A stretch of 64,000 nt of DNA, from the NCBI RefSeq assembly GCF_000814845.2, contig NZ_CP010431.2:1488001-1552000 (forward strand). Reading direction: 5' to 3'. The translations under genes and the position numbers were made by a program. This DNA is from Pandoraea sputorum. Lineage in GTDB: Bacteria > Pseudomonadota > Gammaproteobacteria > Burkholderiales > Burkholderiaceae. This document shows positions 35,451 through 44,708 of the stretch, piece after piece (the first letter of the stretch is position 1; each line of letters begins with the position of its first letter). The notes beneath the pieces are model-generated. The model was not told where the DNA came from and did no database searches. It saw nothing but the letters and a program-made list of their open reading frames with translations.

Positions 35451-37119
35451 CGGGCCGACGGAGGCGAGCGACGCGCAAGCCGACACGACGGTCGTACTGG
35501 CGCAGTCACGTGTCTGGCAGGCGAGCGAGGCGGCGCAGGCGGCGGGTGTGCAACCGGGCATGCGTCGCGGCGGTGTTCTCGCGCTCTTGCCACAGGCGCG
35601 GTTTCACGATCGCGACGAAGCCGCCGAGGCGCTCGCGCTTGAAGCGCTGGCGCTGGCGTTGCTGCGTTTTGGTCCCGATGTGGCGATTGCCGCGCCGCAG
35701 TGTGTATTGATCGACGTCGCGCCGAGTTTGCGTCTGTTTGGTGGATTGGCATCGTTGGCGGCACAAGTGTTGGAAAGTGCCGAGTCGCTCGGACACCGGG
35801 CATCGCTGGGCATTGCCGCGACGGCCAGCGCGGCAACGCTGCTCGCACGCGCCGCGCAGGCTGTGCCGACACACGTTGATCCTCATGCGCCGACATCTCA
35901 GGACATGCAGGCCGCGATGAAGTCGCGTGCATCACGTCGCTCGATCGTGCCGGTGACAAAGGCGGCAGCGGGGGCGACGTCCGGGGCGGCGCTATCGCTG
36001 TCGTCGTCGGCTACGGCGCCATCCTCGTCGTCGTGGCCTCCCGAGCCACTGCTGCCACCGTCATTGGCGGGGCTACCGGCGCAACTCGATCCGCTCCCGG
36101 TGGCATTGCTGCCCGAAGCGCAGCCGTGGCTCGACTGGCTCGCTCAGATCGGTTGCGCGACGTTGAGCGAATTGCGTGCACTGCCGTCGGCGGGCGTGAG
36201 ACGTCGCTGCGGTGCCGCGCTGCCCGCATCGCTTTCGCGCGCCTATGGCGAAGCGCCGGAAGCGCCGGCGTGGTATCGCGCGCCGCCGCATTTCGAAGCC
36301 GTGCTGCCATTGCCGTCGCTCACGCATGACGTTGAAGTCTTGCTGTTCGGCTTGCGCCGTCTGCTCGCGCAACTGACGGGGTGGCTCGCCGCTGGGCAAC
36401 TGGCCACGCAGGCCTTGACGCTGATTCTCGAACACGAGCCGCTTGGCCGGGAGACCCTGGCACCGACGCGTTTCGACATCCGTCTGGCCGAAGCGAGCGC
36501 CGCACCGGCGCACTTGTTGTCGCTCTGCAAGGAACGGCTGGCGCGTTCTCCGTTGGTCGCGCCGGTGCTGACATTGCGGCTCGACGTCACGCAGACGGCG
36601 CAGCATGTCCCGCAAAGCGGTTCGCTGCTGCCCGAGCCGGGGCGCGAGCGGCAGGATTTCGTGCAATTGATGGAGCGCGTTGCGGCGCGTCTGGGAGATG
36701 AACACGTGCGGCGTTTGCAGGTGCGTGGCGATCATCGTCCCGAGGCGGCGTTCGTGAGCGTGCCTTATGCAGTGAATGCAGGGGTGGGTGCAGGAGTGAG
36801 TGCGAGTGTGAATGGGGAGGCGACGTCTGCGTCGAATCGTCATCTGCCGGATACCGTGAGCGCACTGCCGCCGCGCCCGGCGTGGCTGCTCGACGCGCCT
36901 CAGCGGCTCAGCATGCAGCAGGAGCGTCCGTGGCGGCAGGGACCATTGCAACTGGTGAGCGGCCCGGAGCGTATCGAGGCTGGCTGGTGGGAGCCGGGCA
37001 CGGTCACGCGCGATTACTTCATCGCAGCGGACACGACGGGGGCGTTGCTGTGGGTGTTTCGGGAGCGTCCCGTGAAAGGTGCAGACGCTGCCTGGTATTT
37101 GCATGGCCTGTTCGGTTGA
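35353..37119 (+). CDS. imuB: Y-family polymerase-like protein ImuB
   Basis: Non-catalytic Y-family homologue that bridges ImuA, the beta clamp and DnaE2. It has 588 residues from ATG 35353 (MACWIALHLPCLALEI), with GGAG six bases upstream. The palm and fingers region contains CVLIDVAPSLRLFGGL, then a Ser/Ala-rich linker about residues 195-230 that is longer than usual, then the helix-hairpin region (WLDWLAQIGCATLSELRALP) and the C-terminal ImuB domain. It overlaps imuA by 98 bases and precedes dnaE2 by 21 bases. Function in the SOS mutasome is from family knowledge. Confidence 0.93.
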   Translation: MACWIALHLPCLALEIASPLTSLPSLRSRIRADGPTEASDAQADTTVVLAQSRVWQASEAAQAAGVQPGMRRGGVLALLPQARFHDRDEAAEALALEALALALLRFGPDVAIAAPQCVLIDVAPSLRLFGGLASLAAQVLESAESLGHRASLGIAATASAATLLARAAQAVPTHVDPHAPTSQDMQAAMKSRASRRSIVPVTKAAAGATSGAALSLSSSATAPSSSSWPPEPLLPPSLAGLPAQLDPLPVALLPEAQPWLDWLAQIGCATLSELRALPSAGVRRRCGAALPASLSRAYGEAPEAPAWYRAPPHFEAVLPLPSLTHDVEVLLFGLRRLLAQLTGWLAAGQLATQALTLILEHEPLGRETLAPTRFDIRLAEASAAPAHLLSLCKERLARSPLVAPVLTLRLDVTQTAQHVPQSGSLLPEPGRERQDFVQLMERVAARLGDEHVRRLQVRGDHRPEAAFVSVPYAVNAGVGAGVSASVNGEATSASNRHLPDTVSALPPRPAWLLDAPQRLSMQQERPWRQGPLQLVSGPERIEAGWWEPGTVTRDYFIAADTTGALLWVFRERPVKGADAAWYLHGLFG

Positions 37120-37140
37120 GACGGACGGGGCCGCAGTCTT

Positions 37141-40100
37141 ATGAATTTCGACGATTTTCTCCCGTGGCAAGGACCGACCGAAGGGCTGGCCAACAACGAC
37201 GACGGTGCCGATACCCCCGATGCGGCACCCTCTGCCCTGCGAGGACAGCAAGACGACAGCCTGCCCGCGTATGCCGAATTGCACTGCCTGTCGAACTTCT
37301 CGTTTCAGCGGGGGGCGTCGCATCCGGAGGAGTTGATCGCGCGCGCCGTGCATCTGGGTTACACCGCGTTGGCGATTACCGACGAGTGTTCGCTGGCTGG
37401 TGTGGTTCGGGCGCTGGCGGAGTCGGCCAAGCATGAACCACCGTTGGTGTCGCTGATCGTGGGGAGTGAGTTTCGATTGACGCCCGAAGTGGACATGTTG
37501 TCTGCCTCGGAACTTGACGCCCTCGGCACCGTGCATCTCGTAGCCCTTGCGCAGCATCGCGAGGGCTACGGCAATCTGTCCGAGATGATTACGCTCGGGC
37601 GTATGCGAGGTCCGAATCGCGGCTATCGCCTGCATGCGAGGGATTTCAGCGCGCCGGACAAGGCGCACGCCCATCTGCTTGGTTTGCGAGGTTGCCTGAT
37701 CATCCTCGTGCCGGATCCCGACGCGAGTGAGGAGCGTACGCTGGCGCAGACTCGCTGGGCCGCGCAGACCTTTGGCGAAGGGCGTGTCTGGCTGGCGCTG
37801 GAGCGCCGTCATCGTGCCGACGACGAGGCGCAACTGGCGCGCCTTCACGCCATTTCGGCCGAGTGCGGCGTGCCGCTCGTCGCGACGGGACACGTGCTCA
37901 TGCATGTGCGCTCGCGCAAGCCGTTGCAGGATACGCTCACGGCCATCGGATTGGGCAAACCGGTACAGGCATGTGGCCTGGCATTGGCGGCAAATGCCGA
38001 GCAGCATCTGCGTACGCGACTGCGGCTTGCCTGGCTTTATCCGAAAGAAGCACTGGCGCAGACGATTGCCATCGCTTCACGATGCCATTTCGATCTGCGT
38101 AGTCTGCGTTACGAGTACCCGGAAGAACTGGTGCCTGCGGGGCATACGCCGGAGTCGTATCTGCGTCAGGAGGTGGAATCGGGCGCGAAGCGACGTTATC
38201 CGGGCGGTTTGCCGTTGAAGGTGCGCCAGCTCATTGAAAACGAGCTGGCACTTATCCGCGACCTTGAGTACGAGCCGTATTTTCTGACGGTCTACGACAT
38301 CGTGAGCTTTGCCCGCAGTCAGAACATTCTCTGTCAGGGCCGGGGTTCGGCAGCCAATTCGGCGGTTTGTTATTGCCTTGAGATCACGGCGGTGAATCCC
38401 GACGAGGTGCAGGTGCTGTTCGGGCGGTTTCTCTCGAAGGAGCGCAACGAACCGCCGGATATCGACGTGGATTTCGAACATCAACGGCGTGAAGAGGTCA
38501 TCCAGTACATCTACAAAAAGTATGGCAACGACCGGGCGGCGTTGGCGGCGACGGTCATCAGTTACCGCATGCGCAGCGCGGTGCGCGACACGGGGCGGGC
38601 GTTGGGCATCGATCTGTCGATCGTCGAGCAGGTGGCGCAGAGTCAGCAGTGGTGGGACGGCAAGGAGAATCTACTCGCACGCATGGCGGCGCAGGGGCTG
38701 TCGCCCGAAGCGCCGACGACGCGGTTGTGGGCCGATCTGGTGGCCCGTCTCATCGGTTTTCCCCGGCATCTGTCGCAGCACGTGGGCGGCTTCGTGATCG
38801 CTCGCGACCGACTGTCGCGGCTCGTACCGATTGCGCCGGCGGCGATGGAGAATCGCTACGTCATTCAATGGGACAAGGACGACATCGAGACCCTCAAGCT
38901 GCTCAAGGTCGACGTGCTTGCGCTCGGCATGCTGAGCGCACTGCGTCGTACGCTCGATCTGTTGGGGGAGTGGCGTGGCGCACCGATCGGGCTTGCCGAT
39001 ATTCCGCGAGACGATCCGGCGACGTACGGCATGATTCGTCGTGCCGACACGGTGGGCGTTTTTCAGATCGAGTCGCGAGCGCAGATGAGCATGCTGCCGC
39101 GTCTGAAGCCGGAGACATTCTACGATCTGGTGATCGAAGTCGCGATTGTGCGTCCCGGGCCGATTCAGGGCGGGATGGTGCATCCGTATCTGCGCCGCAA
39201 GCAGAAGAAAGAAGAGGTGGTCTATCCGCGCGAGGAGATCAAGGTCGCGCTGGAGCGCACACTGGGCGTGCCGATCTTCCAGGAGCAAGTGATGCAGATC
39301 GCGATGATCGCTGCCGATTTTTCGGCAGGTGATGCCGATCAATTGCGTCGCTCGATGGCCGCATGGAAGCGCAAGGGCGGTCTCGAAAAATTCCAGACGC
39401 GCATCATTTCCGGCATGTTGAAGAACGGTTACCCGCTTGAGTTTGCCGAGGCCATCTGCCGACAGATCGAAGGCTTTGGCGAGTACGGATTTCCAGAGAG
39501 CCACGCAGCGAGCTTCGCGTTGCTCGCCTATGCAAGTGCTTGGCTCAAGTGCCACGCGCCGGAGATGTTCCTGTGCGGCTTGCTCAATAGTTTGCCGATG
39601 GGGTTTTATTCCGCATCGCAACTGGTGCAGGATGCGCGTCGGCATCGTGTCGAAGTTCGGGCGGTGGACGTGTGCGTGAGCGATATCGAGTCACGTCCCG
39701 AAGTCAGGATGACCCGATATGGGGAGGCACGCCGTCCGGCGGTGCGATTGGGCTTGTCGCTGGTCAAGGGCTTGTCGGCCGAGGGGGCGCAAGCCATCGA
39801 AGATGCGCGTCGTCGGCGGCCCTTTACCGATATCGACGACCTCACCGCCCGAGCCGCGCTATCGCGCCGCGACCTCGATGCGCTGGCTGCCGCAGATGCG
39901 CTGTCGGCGTTGTTGGGCGGACGCCGTCAGGCCCGCTGGACGGTCGCTGCGTGGCAGCCGCCCACGCCGCTATTGGGCGCAACCGTCTTGCGCGACGCCG
40001 CGCCCGGCAGCACGGACGAGCAGGTGGCGTTGTCGCCGATGCCCGAGGGACAAGACATCGTGGCCGATTATGCGAGTACGGGGCTGACGCTTCGGCGTCA

Positions 40101-40464
40101 CCCGCTGATGCTGTTGCGCGAGAAGCTGAACAAGATGCGGGTGCGCACGGCAAAGGAGTTGCAGTCCGAGGGCGTGCATGGCCGACGTGTACGCACCGTC
40201 GGCATCGTGACGGGACGACAGCGGCCCGGCACCGCCAACGGCACGGTCTTTGTGTCGCTGGAAGATGAGACGGGCGTCATCAACGTGATCGTCTGGCCCG
40301 ATCTGGTGGAAGCGCAGCGCAAGGAGTTGCTGGCGTCGTCGCTATTGGGCGTGGAAGGGGTATGGCAGCGCGAGGAGCGCGTGACCCATCTGGTCGCCCA
40401 TCGTCTGATCGACCTCTCGTCGATGCTCGGCGAACTCACGATCTCGAGTCGGAACTTTCACTAA
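37141..40464 (+). CDS. dnaE2: Error-prone DNA polymerase III alpha subunit
   Basis: Damage-inducible C-family polymerase that performs translesion synthesis, 1107 residues. It has an N-terminal PHP domain (YAELHCLSNFSFQRGASHPEE), the palm with PPDIDVDFEHQRREEVIQY and GRGSAANSAVCY, the fingers, and a C-terminal OB fold (VRTVGIVTGRQRPGTANGTVFVSLEDETG). Length and order are as expected. It is the last gene of the LexA-controlled cassette; no terminator is visible after it. Confidence 0.96.
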   Translation: MNFDDFLPWQGPTEGLANNDDGADTPDAAPSALRGQQDDSLPAYAELHCLSNFSFQRGASHPEELIARAVHLGYTALAITDECSLAGVVRALAESAKHEPPLVSLIVGSEFRLTPEVDMLSASELDALGTVHLVALAQHREGYGNLSEMITLGRMRGPNRGYRLHARDFSAPDKAHAHLLGLRGCLIILVPDPDASEERTLAQTRWAAQTFGEGRVWLALERRHRADDEAQLARLHAISAECGVPLVATGHVLMHVRSRKPLQDTLTAIGLGKPVQACGLALAANAEQHLRTRLRLAWLYPKEALAQTIAIASRCHFDLRSLRYEYPEELVPAGHTPESYLRQEVESGAKRRYPGGLPLKVRQLIENELALIRDLEYEPYFLTVYDIVSFARSQNILCQGRGSAANSAVCYCLEITAVNPDEVQVLFGRFLSKERNEPPDIDVDFEHQRREEVIQYIYKKYGNDRAALAATVISYRMRSAVRDTGRALGIDLSIVEQVAQSQQWWDGKENLLARMAAQGLSPEAPTTRLWADLVARLIGFPRHLSQHVGGFVIARDRLSRLVPIAPAAMENRYVIQWDKDDIETLKLLKVDVLALGMLSALRRTLDLLGEWRGAPIGLADIPRDDPATYGMIRRADTVGVFQIESRAQMSMLPRLKPETFYDLVIEVAIVRPGPIQGGMVHPYLRRKQKKEEVVYPREEIKVALERTLGVPIFQEQVMQIAMIAADFSAGDADQLRRSMAAWKRKGGLEKFQTRIISGMLKNGYPLEFAEAICRQIEGFGEYGFPESHAASFALLAYASAWLKCHAPEMFLCGLLNSLPMGFYSASQLVQDARRHRVEVRAVDVCVSDIESRPEVRMTRYGEARRPAVRLGLSLVKGLSAEGAQAIEDARRRRPFTDIDDLTARAALSRRDLDALAAADALSALLGGRRQARWTVAAWQPPTPLLGATVLRDAAPGSTDEQVALSPMPEGQDIVADYASTGLTLRRHPLMLLREKLNKMRVRTAKELQSEGVHGRRVRTVGIVTGRQRPGTANGTVFVSLEDETGVINVIVWPDLVEAQRKELLASSLLGVEGVWQREERVTHLVAHRLIDLSSMLGELTISSRNFH

Positions 40465-40553
40465 GCGGATGTCGATAGGATGGCGTGTCTTTGGCCCCCC
40501 TGCCATGCGTGGACTCGCCTTCTCGATTTGACGTGACCGGCGCCACGCTTTGC

Positions 40554-40590
40554 TATTAACGTCAAACGTTAATAACGTGATGCGTTATTA
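40554..40590. promoter_or_regulatory. Two overlapping perfect palindromes, HigA operator
   Basis: The first 21-base palindrome is centred on CAA (arms TATTAACGT / ACGTTAATA, 40554-40574). The second is centred on 40580 (arms TAATAACG / CGTTATTA, 40570-40590), overlapping by five bases. They sit right before higB. Confidence 0.8.
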
Positions 40591-40596
40591 TGTTTC

Positions 40597-40875
40597 TTGA
40601 TTGAAAATTTTAAATGCAGGGATACGGCACTCCTGTTTAGCGGGCGGCGCGTGACGCGCTGGCGTGCGGTCGAGTCGGCCGCTATACGCAAGCTTCAGCA
40701 ACTTCATGCGGCGGCAACACTGAGTTTCTTACGCGCGCCACCGGGTAACAGACTTGAAGCGCTGCGTGGAGATCGTCTGGGGCAATACAGTATCCGGATC
40801 AACGATCAGTGGCGGTTGTGCTTCCGTTTTGACGCGGGCACCGCTTCGGACGTCGAAATCGTCGACTACCACTGA
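40597..40875 (+). CDS. higB: HigB-type toxin, RelE/ParE superfamily
   Basis: Ribosome-dependent mRNA interferase of 92 residues. It reads MIENFKCRDTALLFSG with a TTG start codon and ends INDQWRLCFRFDAGTASDVEIVDYH. The conserved RLEALRGDRLGQYSIRIN and the terminal DYH are hallmarks of the HigB/YgiU 'killer protein' branch. No better start exists, because the nearest ATG is out of frame. It lies immediately after two operator palindromes, and the antitoxin follows 74 bases later: toxin-first order, typical of higBA. Confidence 0.92.
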   Translation: MIENFKCRDTALLFSGRRVTRWRAVESAAIRKLQQLHAAATLSFLRAPPGNRLEALRGDRLGQYSIRINDQWRLCFRFDAGTASDVEIVDYH

Positions 40876-40949
40876 TCGCAACGCGACCGCATAGGTGGGT
40901 GTGTTCCTATATTTCTGCTGGGTTCGCGAAAGGTCGATGGAGGACAAGC

Positions 40950-41261
40950 ATGACCCGACAAGTACCGCTGGCAACACCGGGCGAGATTCTCGCGCAAGAG
41001 TGGCTCGGCCCGATGGGGATCTCGCAATACGCACTGGCCAAAGCCATTGACGTGCCCCCTCGCCGGATCAATGAGATCGTGCTCGGCAAACGGGCGATTA
41101 CCGTCGATACCGCACTGCGTCTGGGGGCGTTCTTTGGCGTAGATGCGCAGAGTTGGCTCAATCTGCAAAATCAATACGATGCTGAAATTGCGCGCGCGAA
41201 CATGGTTGATGTTCTGAAGACGATCAAGCACCGCGCGCGGGCGTTGCTCGCAGCCGCATGA
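40950..41261 (+). CDS. higA: HigA-type antitoxin, XRE helix-turn-helix
   Basis: Antitoxin and autorepressor of 103 residues. The start at 40950 has a strong GGAGG site. The motifs ATPGEILAQEWLGPMGISQYALAKAIDVPPRRINEIVLGKRAITVDTALRL and SWLNLQNQYDAE are typical of HigA. It neutralises the adjacent HigB and probably represses the operon by binding the palindromes at 40554-40590. The strong ribosome site compared with the TTG start of higB would favour excess antitoxin. Confidence 0.94.
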   Translation: MTRQVPLATPGEILAQEWLGPMGISQYALAKAIDVPPRRINEIVLGKRAITVDTALRLGAFFGVDAQSWLNLQNQYDAEIARANMVDVLKTIKHRARALLAAA

Positions 41262-41288
41262 GGTGCGGCTGCATCGCGCATTCATCCG

Positions 41289-42658
41289 TCAATGCGCAGC
41301 ATCCGCCTGCTTACCCGCCTCCTGCGCGAGCGCATTCGCTTCCTCTTCGCTGCGCAGCCCGTTGAAGTGGGCATTGAGCAGGACCGCGCTGATCGACGCG
41401 AGCAGAATGCCGCTGTGGAAGAACGGGGCGAGTGCGTGCGGCAGCTTCATGAAGAACTTGTCCGACGCCACCGGAATCATCCCCACACCGATGCTGATCG
41501 CAATGATGTACAGGTTGTAGCGGTTCTTCGACAGATCCACCGTCGACAGAATCTTGATGCCCGTGGCCGTCACCATGCCGAACATCACGATACCCGCGCC
41601 GCCCAGCACGAATTGCGGCACCGACGCCACCACGTGCGCCACTTTCGGAAACAATCCCAGCACGATCAGAATCAACCCGCCCATCGCGCACACCCAGCGA
41701 CTCTTCACGCCCGTCACGCCGACCAGCCCCACGTTCTGTGAAAACGAGGTGTACGGGAACGTGTTGAAGATGCCGCCGATCACGGTGCCGAGGCCATCGA
41801 CACGCAATCCGCGCACCAGCGTCTTCTGATCGACCGGACGCCCCACGATGTCGCCCACCGCAAGGAACATGCCGGTCGATTCGATGAACGTCACGAGCAT
41901 CACCAGCGTCATCGTCGCGATGGCGATCGGATCGAAGCGCGGCACGCCAAAATGGAACGGCATGACGAAACCGAACCACGGGGCTTCCGATACCCCGCAA
42001 ACGACACCTTGCCCAGCGCAATCGCCACCATCGTGCCGAACAGAATCCCCAGCAGCACCGCAATGTTGGAGAAGAAGCCACGCACGTATTTCGTGATGAA
42101 CAGGATGCAGAGCAGCACCGCAAACGACACGCCCAGATACAACGGATTACCGAAGTCCGGGTTGCCGAATCCGCCGGCCGCCCAGTTGATGCCCACGCCC
42201 ATGAGCGAAATGCCGATCACCGTGATCACGGTGCCTGTCACCACAGGCGGGAACAGCCGCAACAACTTGCCGATGTAGGGCGCGATCAGAATGCCGATGA
42301 TCCCGGCGGCAATCGTTGCGCCGTAAATATCGAGCAAGCCGAGGTCGGGGTTCGTGCCGATGGCGATCATCGGCGTGACGGCCGTAAACGTCACCCCCAT
42401 CATGATCGGCAGACGCAAACCGAAGATCCAGAGGCCTAGCGTCTGAATCAGTGTGGCGATACCGCATGCAAACAGGTCGGCGTTGATGAGAAACGCAATC
42501 TGATCGACCGACATCTTCAGGGCGCCACCGATGATCAGCGGTACTGCGACGGCCCCCGCATACATCACCAGCACGTGTTGTAAACCCAGCGTGAACAACT
42601 TGGGGAGCGGCAGGCGCTCGTCGACCGGATGTACCGGTGCAGCAGCAGATTGCGTCAT
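41289..42658 (-). pseudogene. NCS2 purine (xanthine/urate-type) permease, frameshifted
   Basis: Proton-coupled purine importer of the XanQ/UacT branch. The first frame (ATG 42658, MTQSAAAPVHPVDERLPL, ribosome site AGGAG) runs through GLQHVLVMYAGAVAVPLIIGGAL and MGVTFTAVTPMIAIG to GKVSFAG. The second frame resumes with MPFHFGVPRFDPIAIATMTLV and continues through TFIESTGMFLAVGD and TSFSQNVGLVGVTGVKSRW to the end at 41289. One G is missing in the run at 41993-41996; restoring it would give about 456 residues. It may be a read error or a real null allele. It could have supplied xanthine or urate to the purine pathway at 3.7-13 kb. Confidence 0.9.
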
Positions 42659-42760
42659 GTCTTCTCCTGGTCCGACGGTACGAATTGATTTGCTTGGCGG
42701 AACCGAGCGTAAATTTTTTACCGGGGCGCAGCGAGTCGTGTCAAAAAACACCCGGTCTCA
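42659..42760 (-). promoter_or_regulatory. Structured leader of the purine permease gene
   Basis: On the minus strand, hairpins GTGT/ACAC and GTAAA-AAA-TTTAC are followed by a GGTTC/GGACC pairing that abuts the AGGAG ribosome site. Proteobacterial purine permease genes are known to carry xanthine-sensing (NMT1) riboswitches, but I could not confirm the consensus. The rest of the gap to 43130 holds nothing I can identify. Confidence 0.35.
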
Positions 42761-43130
42761 CGACGGGCGACAGACGACCAGTGACCGACGCGCAGTCGTG
42801 GAGAAAAACTGCGGTCTGGCGACATAGTACGCCTGAGTTCGTACGGCGATGCCCAAATGGGTGGAAGCCTTGTGCTGCAAGGGGCGGCGGGTGGTCGGAC
42901 GCGACGATCGCCAGCGGCGAGAAAGCGACCGCCCGTAGGCAAAATGTCCTGTGTCGCAGGGACGCCACCGGACCGGCGTCTCGGCACATATCGGATTCGC
43001 AATACTAAAGATTGCGTCTGACGTATGAAACGCCGAGACACCGGAGACGGTGGCGACATCCTCCCGGCGACATCATGGTGTCCGTGGCTTGCGTCGGAAA
43101 CGAGAGGATGGAAAGCGAAGGTGAAAGTGA

Positions 43131-43161
43131 AACGCCCGCCGACAATTGTCAGGCGGGCGTT
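43131..43161 (-). terminator. Terminator of the HDOD gene
   Basis: Perfect arms AACGCCCGCC and GGCGGGCGTT, 30 bases past the HDOD stop codon. On the minus strand a T-rich tract (TTTCACTTTC) follows. The loop contains the palindrome GACAATTGTC. Confidence 0.8.
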
Positions 43162-43190
43162 GGTGAGGCTGTCCGGCGTCGTGACGCGTA

Positions 43191-44690
43191 CTAGCGCCCG
43201 GCGGTGCCCCACGGTCTGCGAGCGAGCGAGTCGGCCGCATTCGCGCCGCTCGCGGTGTTTTGTTGCGCCACGCTTTCGAGCTTGCTGGAAATTTCCTCCC
43301 CCATGTAATGCAGGAACTCCATTTCCTTCGCCCCAATGCCGCCCGCGCACAATGCGCCGCCCCAGTCGCCGTAGAGCAGCGCCACGGTCTGGTTACGCTG
43401 GCGAACCGGCAACAGGAAGAACGATTTCACGTTCGAGAAATGCTGGCGATGCCACAGCGGAATGCGGGGGACGATGCGCGGCTCGCGGGCGTTGTCGATC
43501 AGGATCGCCCGGCCGTTGGTCAGCGCGAGATGGAAGACGTCCGGCTCGAACGCTTCGGGGAAAGTCAGGCCCAGCAATGGCTGTACCTCGCGACCAATGC
43601 CGAAGCGCATCTCGAAGACCTTGCTCGCGGGCGAACGCACGAAGGCTGCACAGTTCACGAAGCCGAGCGACTGGAGAATCGCTTCGAGCGTCAGGTTGAG
43701 CAGGCCCACGGCATCGGTCTCGCCGGTGGCGGCGCGCACTTCGGAAAGCCCGTCGGCCAGACGTCGCGCCGAATCCAGCGGCTTGCCTGCCGGTGGCTGA
43801 CGCGTATTCGATGCGCCCGTGCTGATGGCGATGAATTCCTGATGGCTCGTGTCGCGCGCCATCTCTTCGCCGACCGACACCACCTCCCTGATGTCCAGCG
43901 CCAGACGGTCGGCATAACGCTCTGCAAGTTCAGCAAGGCGCTCAGGATCTGCGCCGCGTGTGAGCTCCGTCACCATCTCGTTGGACATGTTCGCCACGGC
44001 GCACAGCCAGTCGGCGTGCGAGAGCGGTGCGTCACCTTCGAGATCGATCGGACGCATGCTGGTCGCAATCGACTCCGGCAGGCCCCACTTGCGAGCGGCA
44101 GCCTCGGCCAGTTCAGGGAACGTGATGCCGAGCACTTGCTCGCAGGCGTCGCTGTCGCTGATGCCCCGCTCGGCGGCAATTTCCTGAATCTCGACCCATT
44201 CGTTCGGGAAGCAATACGTCACCAGCAGGCGCGCCACGTGATGCAGCAACGTGCAGACGACGGCTTCTTCACCGTCGCGAATCCCGTTCTTGGCCGTAAT
44301 ATCCCGCGCAAAAGCACCCGCCAGCGTGGCACGAGCCAGTTCGCGCGCCATGTCGTCGCGACGTGCGGCGACTTCACCAAAACCCTCGAGCAGCTTCAGG
44401 CTCAGGGCGAGGTGGCCGATCGTGTCGACACCCAAAATCATGATCGCGCGCGAGACCGTCGTCACGTTGCAGCCGAACGGCGCATACATGGCGGAGTTGG
44501 CCAGACGAATCACTTTCTGGGTGAGGGCGAAATCCGAGAGCACGGACGACGCGAGGTCGGCCGTGCTGGTGTTCTCGCTTTGCATGGCAGACACGATGCC
44601 CGTGACCGAGCGTTGCAGCGACGGGAAGTCGCCGCGCTCGGCCATGCGCTGCCACAACAATTCGAGCGTTTTTTCTTTGGTAAGGCTCAT
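43191..44690 (-). CDS. HDOD-domain signalling protein with C-terminal GAF-like domain
   Basis: The protein has 499 residues. An N-terminal HDOD domain (about 15-215: FPSLQRSVTGIVSAMQSEN, VLSDFALTQKVIRLANSAMY, SRAIMILGVDTIGHLAL, GEEAVVCTLLHHVARLLV) is a non-catalytic HD relative used in regulatory scaffolds. The C-terminal part (about 310-470: LNLTLEAILQSLGFVNCAAFV, RNQTVALLYGDWGG) looks like a GAF sensor. It lies 18 bases after the PAS-GGDEF-EAL gene in one transcript, so it probably works with c-di-GMP signalling. The output is unknown. Confidence 0.88.
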   Translation of the reverse strand: MSLTKEKTLELLWQRMAERGDFPSLQRSVTGIVSAMQSENTSTADLASSVLSDFALTQKVIRLANSAMYAPFGCNVTTVSRAIMILGVDTIGHLALSLKLLEGFGEVAARRDDMARELARATLAGAFARDITAKNGIRDGEEAVVCTLLHHVARLLVTYCFPNEWVEIQEIAAERGISDSDACEQVLGITFPELAEAAARKWGLPESIATSMRPIDLEGDAPLSHADWLCAVANMSNEMVTELTRGADPERLAELAERYADRLALDIREVVSVGEEMARDTSHQEFIAISTGASNTRQPPAGKPLDSARRLADGLSEVRAATGETDAVGLLNLTLEAILQSLGFVNCAAFVRSPASKVFEMRFGIGREVQPLLGLTFPEAFEPDVFHLALTNGRAILIDNAREPRIVPRIPLWHRQHFSNVKSFFLLPVRQRNQTVALLYGDWGGALCAGGIGAKEMEFLHYMGEEISSKLESVAQQNTASGANAADSLARRPWGTAGR

Positions 44691-44708
44691 GGTAGCGGGG
44701 TTGTCCGG

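Noticed and set aside
42718..43350. 210-residue minus-strand frame between the permease and HDOD genes
   Set aside because: It overlaps the HDOD gene in another frame, crosses its terminator and shows no domain.
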